From Cyathus striatus (taxonomy: Eukaryota; Basidiomycota; Agaricomycetes; Agaricales; Nidulariaceae), in contig JAOVFP010000005.1 in assembly GCA_025738555.1 (NCBI GenBank), positions 3,968,001-4,032,000 on the forward strand: a stretch of DNA of 64,000 bases. The letters run 5' to 3'. The first letter of the stretch is position 1. Every line of letters starts with the position of its first letter. The notes below the pieces were generated by a model, which did no database searches, was not told the origin of the DNA, and saw only the letters and a list, made by a program, of their open reading frames with translations. Positions 35,632-48,000 of the stretch are shown one piece after another. Made by a program: the position numbers and the translations under genes.

Positions 35632-36740
35632 GGGAAAGAAAAAGGGGGAATGAAGGGCAGAGGTGAAGGATTCATGGGGGTATTCCAGCCCGAAATATAT
35701 AAAGGTCGGAGGTGGCGCGTAAACGTGCTCGGACCGGGGCTCGCGGCCCGATATTGCTCACGCCCGTTTATCGGTCCGCTGCGGGAGATCATCCGTCAGC
35801 TACCTCGGCTTACCTAGCTTACCGTCGAGTCTAAAGGCACTATCTGTAAGTACACTGCAAATGCCAAAATGTAAATATGTACTGTGTGTTGTGATTACTT
35901 CATGTAAAGCCTCCGCATATGGCCACGTTCGCATCTCCTTATATGCATTTTGCCAACTCGACATTTCTGAGTCTCTGATCTCATTGATGCGATTAACTGA
36001 ACCTTTGAAATCTCAACATGGATTGGACAACTGCGTACCTGAGCGTACCTCTCACGCGTTCTACTTATCGTTCATCCAATCTAAGACTACTGTAACTGCG
36101 TCTCCGATTGTATGCATCAGGTGCTGGTCCTGAAAACGGCATCGTACCTTTCTGTTACCTGCTAACTTTATGTTATACATCACGCAAGGTTTATGTTCAA
36201 CAAAGTCATTATCACCCACATATATATACTGCATTGCATAAACGATGGATTCGTAATATTAGCGAAATCATTGGAGTCTGGACTACGTGTATGTTCCTCA
36301 AGAGCGGGGCGGAGTGGGCCGGATTTTTTTAACAGCGTGCTCTGTTGAATATTGCATGCCTTTGGGATCCGCCCTCAATGATGTGGGTAATCTGTGCAGA
36401 GTTCCGGTATCACTGAATGCGAGTTTCCAGCAGCACACGAGGAAACCATGATATAATACAATCTCATCCTTGGTTCTGACAGATAAATAATCATTGTATC
36501 TGGAGAGTGCCAGAAATAACATGGCGTGTTAGACATTACTTGGATATGCGCAACACCCTGTGGCATTAGAAGCCTAGCCAGTGGCATAACTGTGACACCT
36601 TGCGCAATAGCGATAAACTGATTAGCTATTCCTGAATACGATGCAGCGATTCTGAAACATCCTGTGACCTTGACATGATCTTTAGTTCTCCCGAAATTTC
36701 CAATCAACTAAAGAACGATATACCATGTTTAATGTCTCTC
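35632..36740. other. Intergenic stretch, no gene recognised
   Basis: 1.1 kb between the aldolase start and the PUS4 stop. It begins with a GC-rich block around 35705-35780 likely to be the aldolase promoter. The open frames near 36375-36707 and elsewhere look like chance. No RNA gene was recognised. Confidence 0.45.
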
Positions 36741-37923
36741 TTAACTCTTTCCGTCCACAATTTCCAGCCGCTCCATGACTTCTTTTTCCCAGTCTTTCCA
36801 CCCGTCTTCATCAACATCATCCGGATTCTTCAGGGCATTTTCGAATACTTCCCATGGTATGCAACTACGGTCGCCTTCTTCCGAAGGTTTCAGCACGAAT
36901 CGCCCCTGGCGAGATCGGCATAAAGTAGTGACATGACCAGCAGACCCGACCTCATGTGCCAAATCATGCACTATCGAACGAACATACGTGCCTCCAGAAA
37001 CCCTCATCTTCAGCACAAATGCGGTAGGGATCTCTTCTGATGACGCAGTCTCCGGTTCGTCTTTCAAAGACACCCGCTCCCCTGCCCCTTTCAAAGCAGT
37101 CTCGACTGATTTCTTGTCCTCATCAGTCAGTGTTTTCGTCGGCCATCGAAATGAATGGTCTTGTCCTTTCCATTCTAGAAGCTCCAGCGAAAGCACTGTT
37201 ATTCCGTGGCTCGATTGGCCGTGGGAGAGGTATACCTTTGCGAGCATACTCATATAATGGTTTCCCATCCATCTTCAGCGCAGAGAAGCTGAAACAAAAT
37301 GTGTTAGTCCTTTTTTAGCTTAAAGGAAGAAATGATTAAAGGTCAACATACATTGGGGGTGTTTGTTGTATATCTCCAATGAATTTAGGGAGAACAGCTT
37401 CAACTTGTTCGCGAGTTACATGTTTCCATGGAGCGAGGCGAACACGAGCACCTTCACTATCATATGAATCGGTTTCACAGCCAAGTAAACAAGTTGTGAT
37501 ATATTCCTATCCTCCTAGTCAGCTTCTATTTAACGTAGTTACTAAGCGGAGCATACATACTTTTGTGCAACTTAGAAAATCATTGAGCTTCTTCGTGCCT
37601 TTTCCAACGCCAATAACTAGAAATAATCGTCATTAGTACATTATAGCCAGGAAACAGCAAAAGAAACATACCCAAAACACCATCTGCAAGCGGGTCTAGT
37701 GTTCCACCTTGACCAATTTTAATAGCTTCTTTGTTGTGTCTTCCTCTCTTCCGTGAAATTTGTTTCCCCTTAACTTTCTCCAATTTTGCTTCTTCCACAA
37801 ACAACTTTGACCTTGCAATTAACTGTTGTAGGTCATGCACAGTAGACATACTCGTGGGTCCTGAAGGCTTGACAACACCAAATAGCCCTGACAAAGGAAT
37901 ATGAGGAGAGAGACTTTCGGCAT
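36741..37923 (-). CDS. PUS4: PUS4/TruB tRNA pseudouridine-55 synthase, apparent frame break
   Basis: The N terminus reads [17 protein letters not shown], the TruB family opening. It is followed by [22 protein letters not shown] with the catalytic Asp, then [42 protein letters not shown], and the C-terminal [20 protein letters not shown]. The enzyme makes the conserved U55 pseudouridine of the tRNA T-loop in cytosol and mitochondria. The start is uncertain: no ATG lies in frame just upstream, and the nearest one (37923, MPKVSLL) is out of frame by one base. Inside, the frame changes between PLPRPIEPR and [11 protein letters not shown] at about 37200-37204, where homology wants one base fewer; a 40-base intron could bridge it but would delete conserved residues. 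Both breaks look like small indels. Confidence 0.85.
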
Positions 37924-38774
37924 TGTTGGTATCAGCAGAACAACACCGGTACGAAGCACACTTTGGATGGAAGAGATCGTGGCAGTTTTTGCAGGTGGCT
38001 ATAAAACTCTAAAAGGCATGGATGCATCCGGGAGTTAGCCGGATCTTTAACCCGCGCGCCCCGTACGTACTACGAGATGCCTTATAAGTACACAGTCGCA
38101 TCAATTTTATACTTTAAATTTGAAAACAATTTGAAAAGCTCAGCGCTCGACTTTGAAGTTGCAACATTGCAAGTAATATGGATGATTATGCGGGTTAGAG
38201 TTACCGTTTACTACCACGCATGTACTTACCACACACATTTTTATACCTAATCCTAGTGCAGTCATGGATTGGTCACCGACTAGGCTCAGTCTTGTGCTTA
38301 TGTAGTCACATACATCATTGCAAGTTTTGGCAAATAATGTCCTTGGAGACTGAGAGCGTTGGTTCATACCCACTTATCTGCGATACTTACTCCGAATCGG
38401 TCCATGTCATCCGGATTTCATATTGCACGGAACTCGTGGGTATTTACGGTAATCCATGCTAACAAGCAGCTTCAAGCTATTATACTTAATTACCAACAAG
38501 TTAGCAACAAGTTCGTTACTTTTATACAAGTTGAGGGGCCACTAATGAAATGATAGATCTATGATCATGTTCATGTGCACTGAGATCGCAAGTCGATGGT
38601 ACTTATACCAGAATCAGACTAGCTATACTTAATAGTCATGTTTCTCGCTATTGCTTGCGATGCAGACATGTGCTAGTAATCCGCTCGCTTATTTTTGTGC
38701 ATAATTGATATAAACAGCTGACACAATGGGTCAAACACTGATGACTCGGGTACTTCTATCATTGTCACGGTCAA
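37924..38774. other. Intergenic stretch, no gene recognised
   Basis: About 850 AT-rich bases between PUS4 and the acyltransferase-like gene. No RNA gene, repeat or convincing coding region was found. Confidence 0.45.
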
Positions 38775-40521
38775 ATGTACCAACGCTCGCCACTTAGCAT
38801 GTCTCCCTGGACTCAAGTTTCCGGAAAGCCCTTCTTCGAACGGCCATTGGGAGCCCTGGAACAGGTTTTCTATTGGGATTCAGTTTTCGAAGGTACAGCA
38901 GATCTGGTGGAATGCCTGGAAGTTGAGTTAGATGAACACTTCCACCAGACGGTCTATGATATCCAAAGCAATATTGTTAAAGCATGGATATCGCTTAAAC
39001 AGGAATTTCCTTTGCTTGGAGCACATTTGCAGGAGCGCAGTGGCACAAACGTTGTGTTCTTGGTTGATGAATTTAGGCTACGCACCGTCACTACTGACGA
39101 GGTCAAATACCATCCTGTTGCATCTCAGGATGAGGCGCAAGCAATGGCTTACACACTTGTGACAGGACCAAGGCAATTATCCAATGACTTACTTGCTCGC
39201 GTCTATGTCCTTCCTCGCACAGATCTACCGGCCCGGTTCCATGTCTTCATTCATGTTGCCCACCTTATAACTGATGGAATGGCTAACATTAGCATGAACA
39301 AGAAGTTCTTGGAACGTATAGCCATTCCTAATACTGTCTCATGGAGTCTAAAAGATCGCCTTGCACTGGCAATTCCACTAGAGGATGCTCATCCTGCTCG
39401 ACATTTGAATGCAGCTAGACGGAGATGGCGAAAAGCCATTGGATATACTATCGCTCAAATCCGCTCTTCAAAACAATCAGTAACTCTGATCTTATCATGT
39501 AAAAAAATCTGTCTAAATGCATTTATAGGGTGGTCATACTCTCCCGAGAAGACTCTCCAGGCTAACAACATACACCCCAGCACGTTCTGGACACGTTGCA
39601 CATGAGCTTTCAGAAGAAGAGACGTCTACAATTATGCATTTCTGTCGAAATATAAACTTACCTTTGGTAACGTTTTTCCACTTCTCGGACATTTGGCTCT
39701 CACTCGTGTCCTCTGCCGACGATACCTTCGAGGCGACATGAGTGAGGAAGAATGGGGATTTCGAAAAAAAGAGCCTTTAACGACCGCCGGCCCTCTAAAC
39801 CTTCGCCCACTTCTTGATACTGAGTGGTACAAGACGGGAGGATCAAATCATGTCGTCATTTCGATCGGATTTTTCTTTTATACCCTTCCTTTCATGCCAC
39901 TGGGTCGGGCGCAAAATCTCAGACGCGGAGATGCAGTACCATCATACACTCAACTTTTATCTTCAGAGAGATTCCTGCTGCGATCCAAGCTAGTTAAAGA
40001 GCAGGCAGCTGCACTTTGAAGCATCCACTCGTGTATGAACTATCGACTGCTCGACTGCGATCTAGAGTTCCACAAAACAGAAGTGTTGTTGCGAATTGGA
40101 GATCTGGAACCGTACCTCCAGGAGTTGATGACAGCCAAATATCTGCGATCGATCAGTCTTTGCAAGGACTAGTTATGAGCCACGGAGGCTCTAGTTTCGG
40201 CAATGTACGTATCAGTTTATGATTTAACGGATTATCTGAATAGACATACAGGTGGACGCATTACTTCCACGCCAATATTCTGACGCAAGTCAGAATCCGG
40301 TACTTCGTCTAGTAAGCTCACAGGCGGTTTTAAGATGTAGACCAACCGAATTATATTTGGGAGCTTCCACAATTAACAAAAGACTGCGGCTCTATATCTT
40401 CTGGGATAAAAACGTATACGAAGAGAGCGTAATCAAAGAATGATTTGAAGAAGTCATTCAAGCCACTGGTTATTACTTGATAAACAGGGGTACTTGGAAT
40501 GCAGTACAATCCCATTTATAA
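38775..40521 (+). pseudogene. Condensation/BAHD-superfamily acyltransferase-like gene with several coding breaks
   Basis: The first exon (from ATG 38775) encodes SPWTQVSGKPFFERPLGALEQ, then HVFIHVAHLITDGMA, holding the HxxxDG active-site motif of acyl-CoA-type acyltransferases and NRPS condensation domains. After an intron at about 39480-39528 the protein continues GGHTLPRRLSRLTTYTP and LSEEETSTIMHFCR. A one-base break at about 39655-39665 separates this from TFGNVFPLLGHLALTRVL and PLNLRPLLDTEWYKTGG. A second break at the T3 run near 40016 separates EQAAAL from KHPLVYELSTARL. After an intron (about 40205-40250) the end reads RCRPTELYLGASTINKRL and stops at a TGA (40441) where a Trp codon is expected, followed in frame by FEEVIQATGYYL. 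Two frame breaks plus a stop make decay likely, though assembly errors could explain the first two. Substrate unknown. Confidence 0.7.
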
Positions 40522-40556
40522 AGAAAAATTGCTTTATGCTGCACATTTAAACAAAA

Positions 40557-43500
40557 TTACTGTACCGTTGCTGAAGACCATAATCCTCCACAAATACATC
40601 TCGAATTCCATACTTTCTCCCATGTCCGCCAACGAGTTGAACCAGGCGTAGTGGGTTTTATATCGGTATTCACATTTGATTTTCCACCACACCTTAAGCA
40701 TATACGTTCTGTCACTCGCTTGACGCGCGTTCCTTTCGTAATCACGTCGTGATCTTTTTCATTCTTCGGTTCATCTAGCGAAAGGCGACCCAAACCATCC
40801 ACAAAGTCCTCAGGTTTGAGGAAGAGTACCGCCTTATTAAGAATAGTGCCTTCTGACAGTTTTTGGACTGCGAAACCGAGGCTGGTATACATAGCTGGTA
40901 CGGGCTGACATGCGACTAGAGCCTTCCGGCATTCATTGGCTATTTATTTCTTAGAGCTATGAGTATCAGAGATGAATAAGTGTGAACGCACGATCAATGT
41001 TAACCGCTTTTTTAAACATTTCCTCAAGACAAGCATCTAGAGAGATGAAGTTAATCCCACTTTGATCAACAAAGCCGACCAGAATATCCCTTGCGATCCG
41101 TGCACTCTCGCCACCAGCTGGAAGAGACCCTACAAACGCACGAAACTGTTTCACATGACGTACAACGATGAACAGATTCTGTAGTGCAAACGGATGTACC
41201 AGATGTAAAAGGATGGGTGAATCAAGCTTCCTTGACGAAGGTGGATCTAAAATAAGCTGGGTAAACTAGATTTTAACGAAATAATAAGCGACTTACCGGC
41301 ATCCTTTACGTCGTCCGGTTCCGTCATATCCCGGTACAGCACACACTCCTTCATTAACCGTTCCAGAAAGCCTGTAGCCCATGAGCAGATGCCAATTAAC
41401 TGCCATACTGCATCTAAGAACCAAGTCAATAATCAATCCAGAGTGCCAGAATGCTACTAGGTGAATTCCGCACCCAGGTCATATCTATCTCCTCATTACA
41501 AGCTCCCTAGTACCATACCACAGGCGATCATCGAGCACACATCGAACGCCGTTTCCCATCGCGCAGTCATTATTTCCTTCTCTGTGTCGTCAGTTGTTCG
41601 GTTGGCTTTCGATCTGTACGGTGTTTAGTAATCTCGTTCATCTTCTCGATGAACGACATTATCACGCACTTGTAAATCTCAACAGCGATCCCAAGGATGT
41701 CCGAAGTGAAATAATAAGGCAATCCGTTATTCTCCTGGTCTAAAAGCAGGAGAGCATGGTAAAGTACGCCTGCCACCTCCTTGTCTGAGACACCAGGAAG
41801 GGCGAGAAGATGTATAATGTCAGCTGGTGTCCTCTGGTTTAGAATTGCCTTTGCTATAGCAAAGGAAAGAGGCGGAGTGACCACAGTGAAGCCTGCAGTA
41901 TGAGGCTTAGGTAGCATCTGCACTGCAGTTTGAACTGGCCATAATGAAGACGAAAGAGTAGCAAGAAGGATGCTATTTGGAGAAAGTACTGCGCGTATAG
42001 GAACTGAACACTTTATTAGTATCATATATCCGCATGAGCTGACTACAAAGCATCCTACGTTCTTCTCCAGCAGTTTCCACAGATGATTTGATTGCGGAAT
42101 ACTCCCAGTTTTCGTCATCGCTGAGGGTGGGACTGAAACTGTCAGTGAGAGACAAAAAGGATAGATAGTAGTGCATAGCATACACATTCAGAACTTTGAC
42201 AATGCCGATGGAAACTTCCTTCAGCTTTGTCTTCCCTTTGAATAATGTTCCTGAGGTATCTAATACTCCTGCGTAAAGCATCGCCTTGGAAGTGTCGCCC
42301 AAAAAAGGAACGACGAACGACAGAATCCCAGGACTAAAGATGCGCGAAGCTTCCTGATGGACGGTCTACAGAAGAGATGCAGTAGACGATTATCAATTTA
42401 GTCGTATTTCTTACCCACACGAGCCTTGCGCCTTCCCTCCCTCCAGTGGGTTGTCGAGATATAGAATACACCACGAGCTCAGATTTGGGAGTAGAATTAA
42501 CTGTAGCAACCTCAGTTTGAATTTGGTAGGGAGGAAAATGAATATTGCCTACATTCACTAAAATCGAGGAAGCTAGCAGCCAAATATATGCTTCCCTTCT
42601 CATGTAAGGAAGAAGATTTCACTGGATCCAGTGGGGGTAGGGAAGGGGGGTTAGATATGAACAATAGGTCAGATAGTCCAGGCCTAGGTTGATACAGAGA
42701 AGATTGTGGATTCACAAATAAACCTATGGCAAGTGTTAGCCGTTTTCTTGGACGGAAGAATACATGCATACCCATAACGTTGCTGACATAGTCAAATCTC
42801 AGTTGTATCTCTGTGAGCTCAATGGTACACTCTTCACCCCACATTTCCCAATCAGGAACAGTTTCTTGCTGTGATACGTCGACGGGAACATCGAAGTTCA
42901 TGGAGTTGAACGACGAATCTGGGACGGTAGGCAGGGAAGGCGTTGGGACGCGTCGTGAACGAGTAGCTATGAGAATTGTTTCATCTGAAAGTTCATTGTT
43001 AAACGTTAAGACTACAAGGATAAATAGAGAAGTATCTGTACCAGAGTATGCTAAACCGATAGCAGCATCTGTGCACATTCTGAGGCCACTAAGAGGGTGA
43101 AAGGATTCGTCAGGAACGGGATTCTTATTCTCCAGTACGCGTTGAGGCACGTTGATAGGACTCTTTATCATCTTGAGAGTAGGTATATAGTCCCTGAAGT
43201 AACAGATATTGACTTGGTGATCTTGCGTGATGAGGACAAGAGTTGGATTTGAAACAGGTGTGCGGGGACCGCAAAGAGGAAGACGCGTAAATCTTCCTGA
43301 AGATCTTGCTTCCCACTACAAAATGAACATGAGAGGAACATGATACACTCATTTTAATGACGAGCAGTACTTCTCGTGGAGAACCCAGCCAACTGGCGGC
43401 GACAACCCCTCCTGAGCGAGAAAAGGACCACCATTCTTTAATAGTCCAAGTATCAATCTGAGATCCACGCTTCCAGAGACAACCTGCGCCATCATTAGTT

Positions 43501-43871
43501 TTTCCAGGGAAGTAGGCAAAGAGCCAGTCGTCTGCAGGCGAAACTGAGATGACGGTTGGAGGATCGTAGGAGCCTGGAGAGGTCATGACGGGCGCAGGAG
43601 ATGGGATTGCAAACTGCTTAGAGGAGGAAAAGTGCCTTGCGGAGAGAAAGGGTAGGGTGGGATGGGCGGTGAATATGACAGAGGAATGAGACCATTCTAT
43701 GGGTCTTGGGGAGGAGTGAGCACGAGTAGGACGACGGAGGAGGGAGAAGAAGAAGATGAAGCACCTTTTGGGTCTCTCGAGGAGAGGATAGAAATCCCAC
43801 CATCCTGAGCGCCAGTGAGTGGTGTCTCTTGCTTTACCCTTGGAAGGAGAGTGTGCTGGAGAAGTTGTCAT
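40557..43871 (-). CDS. MED16: Mediator complex subunit 16
   Basis: Start ATG at 43871 (MTTSPAHSPSKGKARD). The N-terminal half is a WD40-like propeller with VISVSPADDWLFAYFPG, then GAGCLWKRGSQIDTWTIKEWW and SGGVVAASWLGSPREW. The middle holds hydrophobic helical stretches such as RTPADIIHLLALPGVSD and FISLDACLEEMFKKAV. The C-terminal end has a paired-cysteine signature, ERICLRCGGKS with WEKVWNSRCICGGLW, typical of Med16/Sin4. Med16 is a tail-module subunit that links gene-specific activators to RNA polymerase II. It is nearly convergent with the damaged acyltransferase (35 bases apart) and divergent from PAC3 with only 98 bases between starts. Identification rests on the N-terminal block and the C-terminal cysteines. 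Confidence 0.78.
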
Positions 43872-43969
43872 GTCGCAGAGTGTGAGTGGTGGTCTCAACT
43901 CACAGCGACACGCGCGCGTTCTAAACCCTCATCGACATCACTATCATCTTCACCCAATTACATATCGCT

Positions 43970-44504
43970 ATGTTCTCCTCAAAACAGTCCAGCACGCTCA
44001 TCGACGGCAAACACACGAAATCCTCGTCCAATCTTATGCAGATCGCGTCCTCGTTCTCGTCTCCCAGCTGGGAAAAGTTGGCAATCTGGTACTTGCTTTC
44101 GTTCATCTTAGCTTAAATAACAGCACTACAAAATGCATTCTTAGATACAAGCATCTCTGCCATCTACAATTCCGCTTCTCCCGCCTCCCCCTGTTGATGC
44201 CTCCCAGCCTAATGTTCGACCGCTGCCGCCTCCATCCCCGGCCATCCAGCTCACGCCCCTGTTCGGCCGTCCGCCTACTGAACACATTCAAACGCTGCAC
44301 TCTCTATACGCGGCTCAAATAGCGACCATTGTGTGGACGGAAGAGTCGCATGGAGGGCTGGAATCTGTGCGGCGCAGCGTGGTGGTGGGACTTGCGTTGC
44401 AAAAGTCAGAAAGCGGGGCGGACATGGGGTTGACAGAAAGCGAGAGAAGGGTGTTTAACGGGGTGATGTGCATGGTACAGGATTTGCTGAGTAGTAGTAT
44501 ATGA
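43970..44504 (+). CDS. PAC3: Proteasome assembly chaperone 3-like (PAC3/Poc3), frame break near 5' end
   Basis: The ATG at 43970 gives MFSSKQSSTLIDGKHT. The conserved part follows in a frame shifted by one base: EILVQSYADRVLVLVSQLGK then VGNL, typical of PAC3. The intron starts GTACTTGC and ends at CTTAG before IQASLPSTIPLLPP, and the protein ends IVWTEESHGGLESVRRS to VQDLLSSSI. PAC3 pairs with PAC4 to scaffold the 20S alpha ring. Joining the ATG exon to the conserved part needs one extra base in the CACAC stretch at 44011-44017. Alternatively translation starts at the ATG at 43870 in the conserved frame, but that start would overlap the MED16 start codon and add about 45 His-rich residues. 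Confidence 0.75.
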
Positions 44505-44526
44505 ATGATATATGTGAGGGTGATGG

Positions 44527-44767
44527 TTATTGGGTGGAGTTCAAACTGGCATGTCGTTCATGGTGTATTTTGCGCCATTTCCAGCGAAGAAGGGGGAGGA
44601 GTCTCTCGTGTTGGGGAAGGGTATTGCGGGGATGGGTCTCGTAGAGGTAGTAGGCGAAGACGCCGGAGAAGAGGCCAAGGACGGGGTCGAGATAGCTGTT
44701 GGGACGGGTGAGAGGAGAAAAGGGACGGCAAGGAGGGGACGCACCGAGTGAGAAGGGCTGGAGGCAT
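44527..44767 (-). CDS. NCE101: NCE101-like small membrane protein
   Basis: A short gene of 63 codons in two exons. Start ATG at 44767 (MPPALLTR), a 49-base intron at 44696-44744 (GTGCGT to CAACAG), then YLDPVLGLFSGVFAYYLYE and a basic tail (RLLPLLRWKWRKIHHER). The DPVLGLFSGVFAYYLYE stretch, a single hydrophobic helix ending in a Tyr-Glu pair, and the basic C terminus are the signature of the NCE101/NCE1 family, implicated in non-classical export in yeast. It converges on PAC3 (22 bases) and diverges from NAA25 across a repetitive 234-base promoter. Confidence 0.8.
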
Positions 44768-44853
44768 GATGGGAGTGACCGGGATGAACGGTGTACGGAA
44801 CAGACCAAATTTAAAGAGCGTGTGATCGACGTGAAGTTCTTTTTCGTGCAACA

Positions 44854-45000
44854 TCATACTCCCCATACTCCCCATACTCATCTTCCCGTACTCTTCATAC
44901 TCCATACTCTTCATACTCCCCTGCCCATACTCTTCATACTCTCCTGCCCATACTTCCGTACTCCCTGCCCATACTCTCCATACTTCCCATACTTACTCCC
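44854..45000 (+). repeat. CATACT-type minisatellite in the NAA25 leader
   Basis: About 147 bases made of imperfect CATACTCC/CATACTCTT/CTGCC units, on the order of 15 copies. It ends two bases before the NAA25 start codon, so it should be part of the 5' untranslated region or promoter. Confidence 0.85.
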
Positions 45001-45001
45001 C

Positions 45002-48000
45002 ATGACGTCCCTCGCTCTCGAACGCCAGATCCGCCCCATCTACGGTTAGCCCCCCCTCTCTCTTCCTCAGTCCCACTATAGCCCCCGCCTTAGATGCTCT
45101 CGACACCGGTTCCAACAAGTCTGCCATCGTCGATTGCAACAAGCTCCTCAAAAAGAATCCCAAAAACACTCTTCTGAAGGTCTGCACTCTCCTCTCTCCC
45201 TTCACCTCGCCTCATCGCCTTCTCTTTCAGTCACTCAAGGCTCTTGCGCTAGTTCGCTCACAGAAAGTGGAGGAATCCCTCGTACTCTGCGACGAGGTCC
45301 TTGCTTCCAAGCCCACAAACGACGCCGTTCTAACCGCCATGATGCACGTCCTCCGTGGCCTTGGAAGACGTGCGTCCACCACCAGTTCTTCAGCTATTTC
45401 CCCTGCTCATATACCTTACCTACCCCACAGACAAGGACGCTATTACCATGTTCGAAGAAGCTTTCAAGCAACAGCCCGCAAACGAGGAACTCGGCGCGCA
45501 AACCTTCTTCTCCAACGTCCGCGCTCAGCAGTGGAAAGCTGCTCAACAAGTCGCAACGCGTATGTACAAGCAGTTCCAAGAGGATAGATACCTTTACTGG
45601 AGTGTTATGGGTGCCATCCTTCAGGTATTATGCCTCAGCACACTATTTTTTTCCGCAACTCACCTTGCTATAGGCCAACGACCCTGAAACGCCTGCAAAC
45701 ATGCGCACCATCCTTTACAGGCTTGCACATCGCCAAATCACGTCTTCTCCCACTCCCTCTTACCTCAGCGCAGACAGGTTCTACTTGCACCTTTCTATTC
45801 TTCGCGAGCTGGAGCTCTTCGACGAGGCACACAAGCTCATTGACAGCGAAGTCGGAAAGAGTATATGCGCCACCAGTCTATCCTGCAATGAACTTCGACG
45901 CGACATTTGGAAGTTGCGCGGATTGCTGAAGGAGGAGGGTGATCGTGCAAAACGTTTAATCGTTGAGAAAAAGTGGGTCGCTGAATTTCTGGGTCGCTGA
46001 GCTGCCATTTACTGCGTCGACAGGGACCGCAACTGGCTGGAATTTCTTTCCATTATCAGCGCTGCATTTGTTGCAGTCTCGAGCTCGGGCACTGGTGAAG
46101 ATGCGAAGAAGGAAGCTTCGGAGCGTGTCAAGGAGACCCAGCAGATATTGGAAAAGATTGCTGAGGAGGACGGCGCGAAGGACCGTTCAGGATTGTTAGC
46201 TCTCCTAGAATTAGAGAAACGTGCCCTCGCGTTCGGTGTTTCTTCACGTTCGTGCTTCATTGATCTCTTTCGTTTGGTGTGACTAAAGTGAGGTGTAGAA
46301 TCGGACCGGCTTGTAACTCTCATGAAGCAGTACTTTGACCAAATTGGAGACAAAGCTTGTTGCTTCGAGGACTTAAAACCCTATGTCGAACTGGAAGGCG
46401 ATGATCTGGCTCAATGGACTACTTTTCTCCGGGGCATTCCGAGCACTATCGTGCGTGTTATCCCATTCCCTCCAATCTGATTTTCTGGTGTTAACCATGG
46501 TATAGACGAATACTAATGAATTGAGGCGATTAATAAATGCCTATAAGCTACTGCGGTACAACTTCGCAAAAGCGGAACTTACGGTTGAGGCAGAGACAGA
46601 ACGCGCGGAGCTTTATACCAAGAAGTATATTGAAACTCTTCCTCTTGGTGCCAATCTTCCTTCTACCGAGCTTCAACCAGCAGATGATCTTGTTATCCTT
46701 GCGGGCAATGCCTTTGTTTCCCTCTGGTCACTTACAAGCAACAATGATTTCTTGTATCGCGCCTCTTCCTTGTTGGAGTTTGCATTGACAAAGAGCAAAC
46801 AGTCATTCCTTTCTCGATTGATGCTTATTCGGATATATAGACTACTCGGTAGGTCTTACTCTTCATTTGTTACTGTCAAGCCTGACTCGTGTGCAGGTGC
46901 GCCTTCACTATCGCTAGAACATTACCGCGCCATGCAGGTGAAGCAGGTTCAACACGACACACTCTCACATTACATCCTTTCCCGCGCTTCATTATTCTCA
47001 TTGGCTGCTACAGGAGACATTACGCTTGCCACAGAATGCATCGAGTCCACCCAAATATACCTCAGCAATTCACAAGAGGTTGGTAAAAATGATATTTCAG
47101 TTTCTCCATATTGCTTAACTTGACTGTGGCTAGACCGGTGACTTCATTGCGCGGGCATTCACTGCCGAAAAATATTCACAGGTTGATTCATTTATTGTCC
47201 TACTTTCAATATCACTCTGATTTACTCTCCAGATTCCTGAATTCATTGAATTTGAGCAACGTTTAGAGAACTCCTTACAACGTGATATTGTCAAGGTTGA
47301 ACATGTCCGTATGCGCTTGACGCATGAACCTGTCAACAGCGATCTAGTGGACATGGAGCTAATCGAACTGAAGTTCCTCTATGATCGCAGTAAGCAGGCA
47401 AACCTAGATTCTGGCGGTATACTTAATATCATATTTCAGTTCACTATGACAACCGTGACTTTGAAATCCTTCCCAATTATCAGCCCCGTGTTTCTGAGGG
47501 CTTTAATGAACAGACATTGTTGCTTGGGAAATCAGACGGCGTACGTTATGCATCTTGTGTTGCCAAGGTCTACGTTTCTGACACCATTTATAATAGGCAT
47601 CATGGCTTTCCGAGTTCTTACGAATCTACGTTAGGGCATTCCAGCAAGCTAGTGACTTGGATGATACTGTTGAAGAGAAGCTACTTATTGGTGATCGACC
47701 TAAGCATGTCTTGGGAGGAGCATCGTTGGTCGACCGTATTCGTCAGCGCAAAGAGGATAATTTAGCCGACGTAAACCTTTATCTTTTCTGTCTATCCTAC
47801 TGGAACTAATAGCACTCTCTAGCTAACCTCTGACGAAATTGCCTTCTCCGACTTTGCACAAACGTTAGCCGACTGGTTGGAGCCTTACCATAACTACGCT
47901 CGTCCTCCCCCTGCAGTTGTTTTAGCCGAAGCAGCTAAGCAGACGCAGCTCAAGACCGGCCATCCTTTGAAGGGTGTCGAAATTCCTGCCAATGGTACCA

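Noticed and set aside
36375..36707. 110-codon minus-strand frame upstream of the aldolase
   Set aside because: No domain features, no plausible splice partners, and composition unlike its neighbours.
37925..38010. Cys/His-rich frame (CKNCHDLFHPKC...CC) in phase upstream of PUS4, perhaps a zinc-binding extension
   Set aside because: No ATG lies in this frame and known Pus4 proteins start at the PLSG segment; likely leader sequence.
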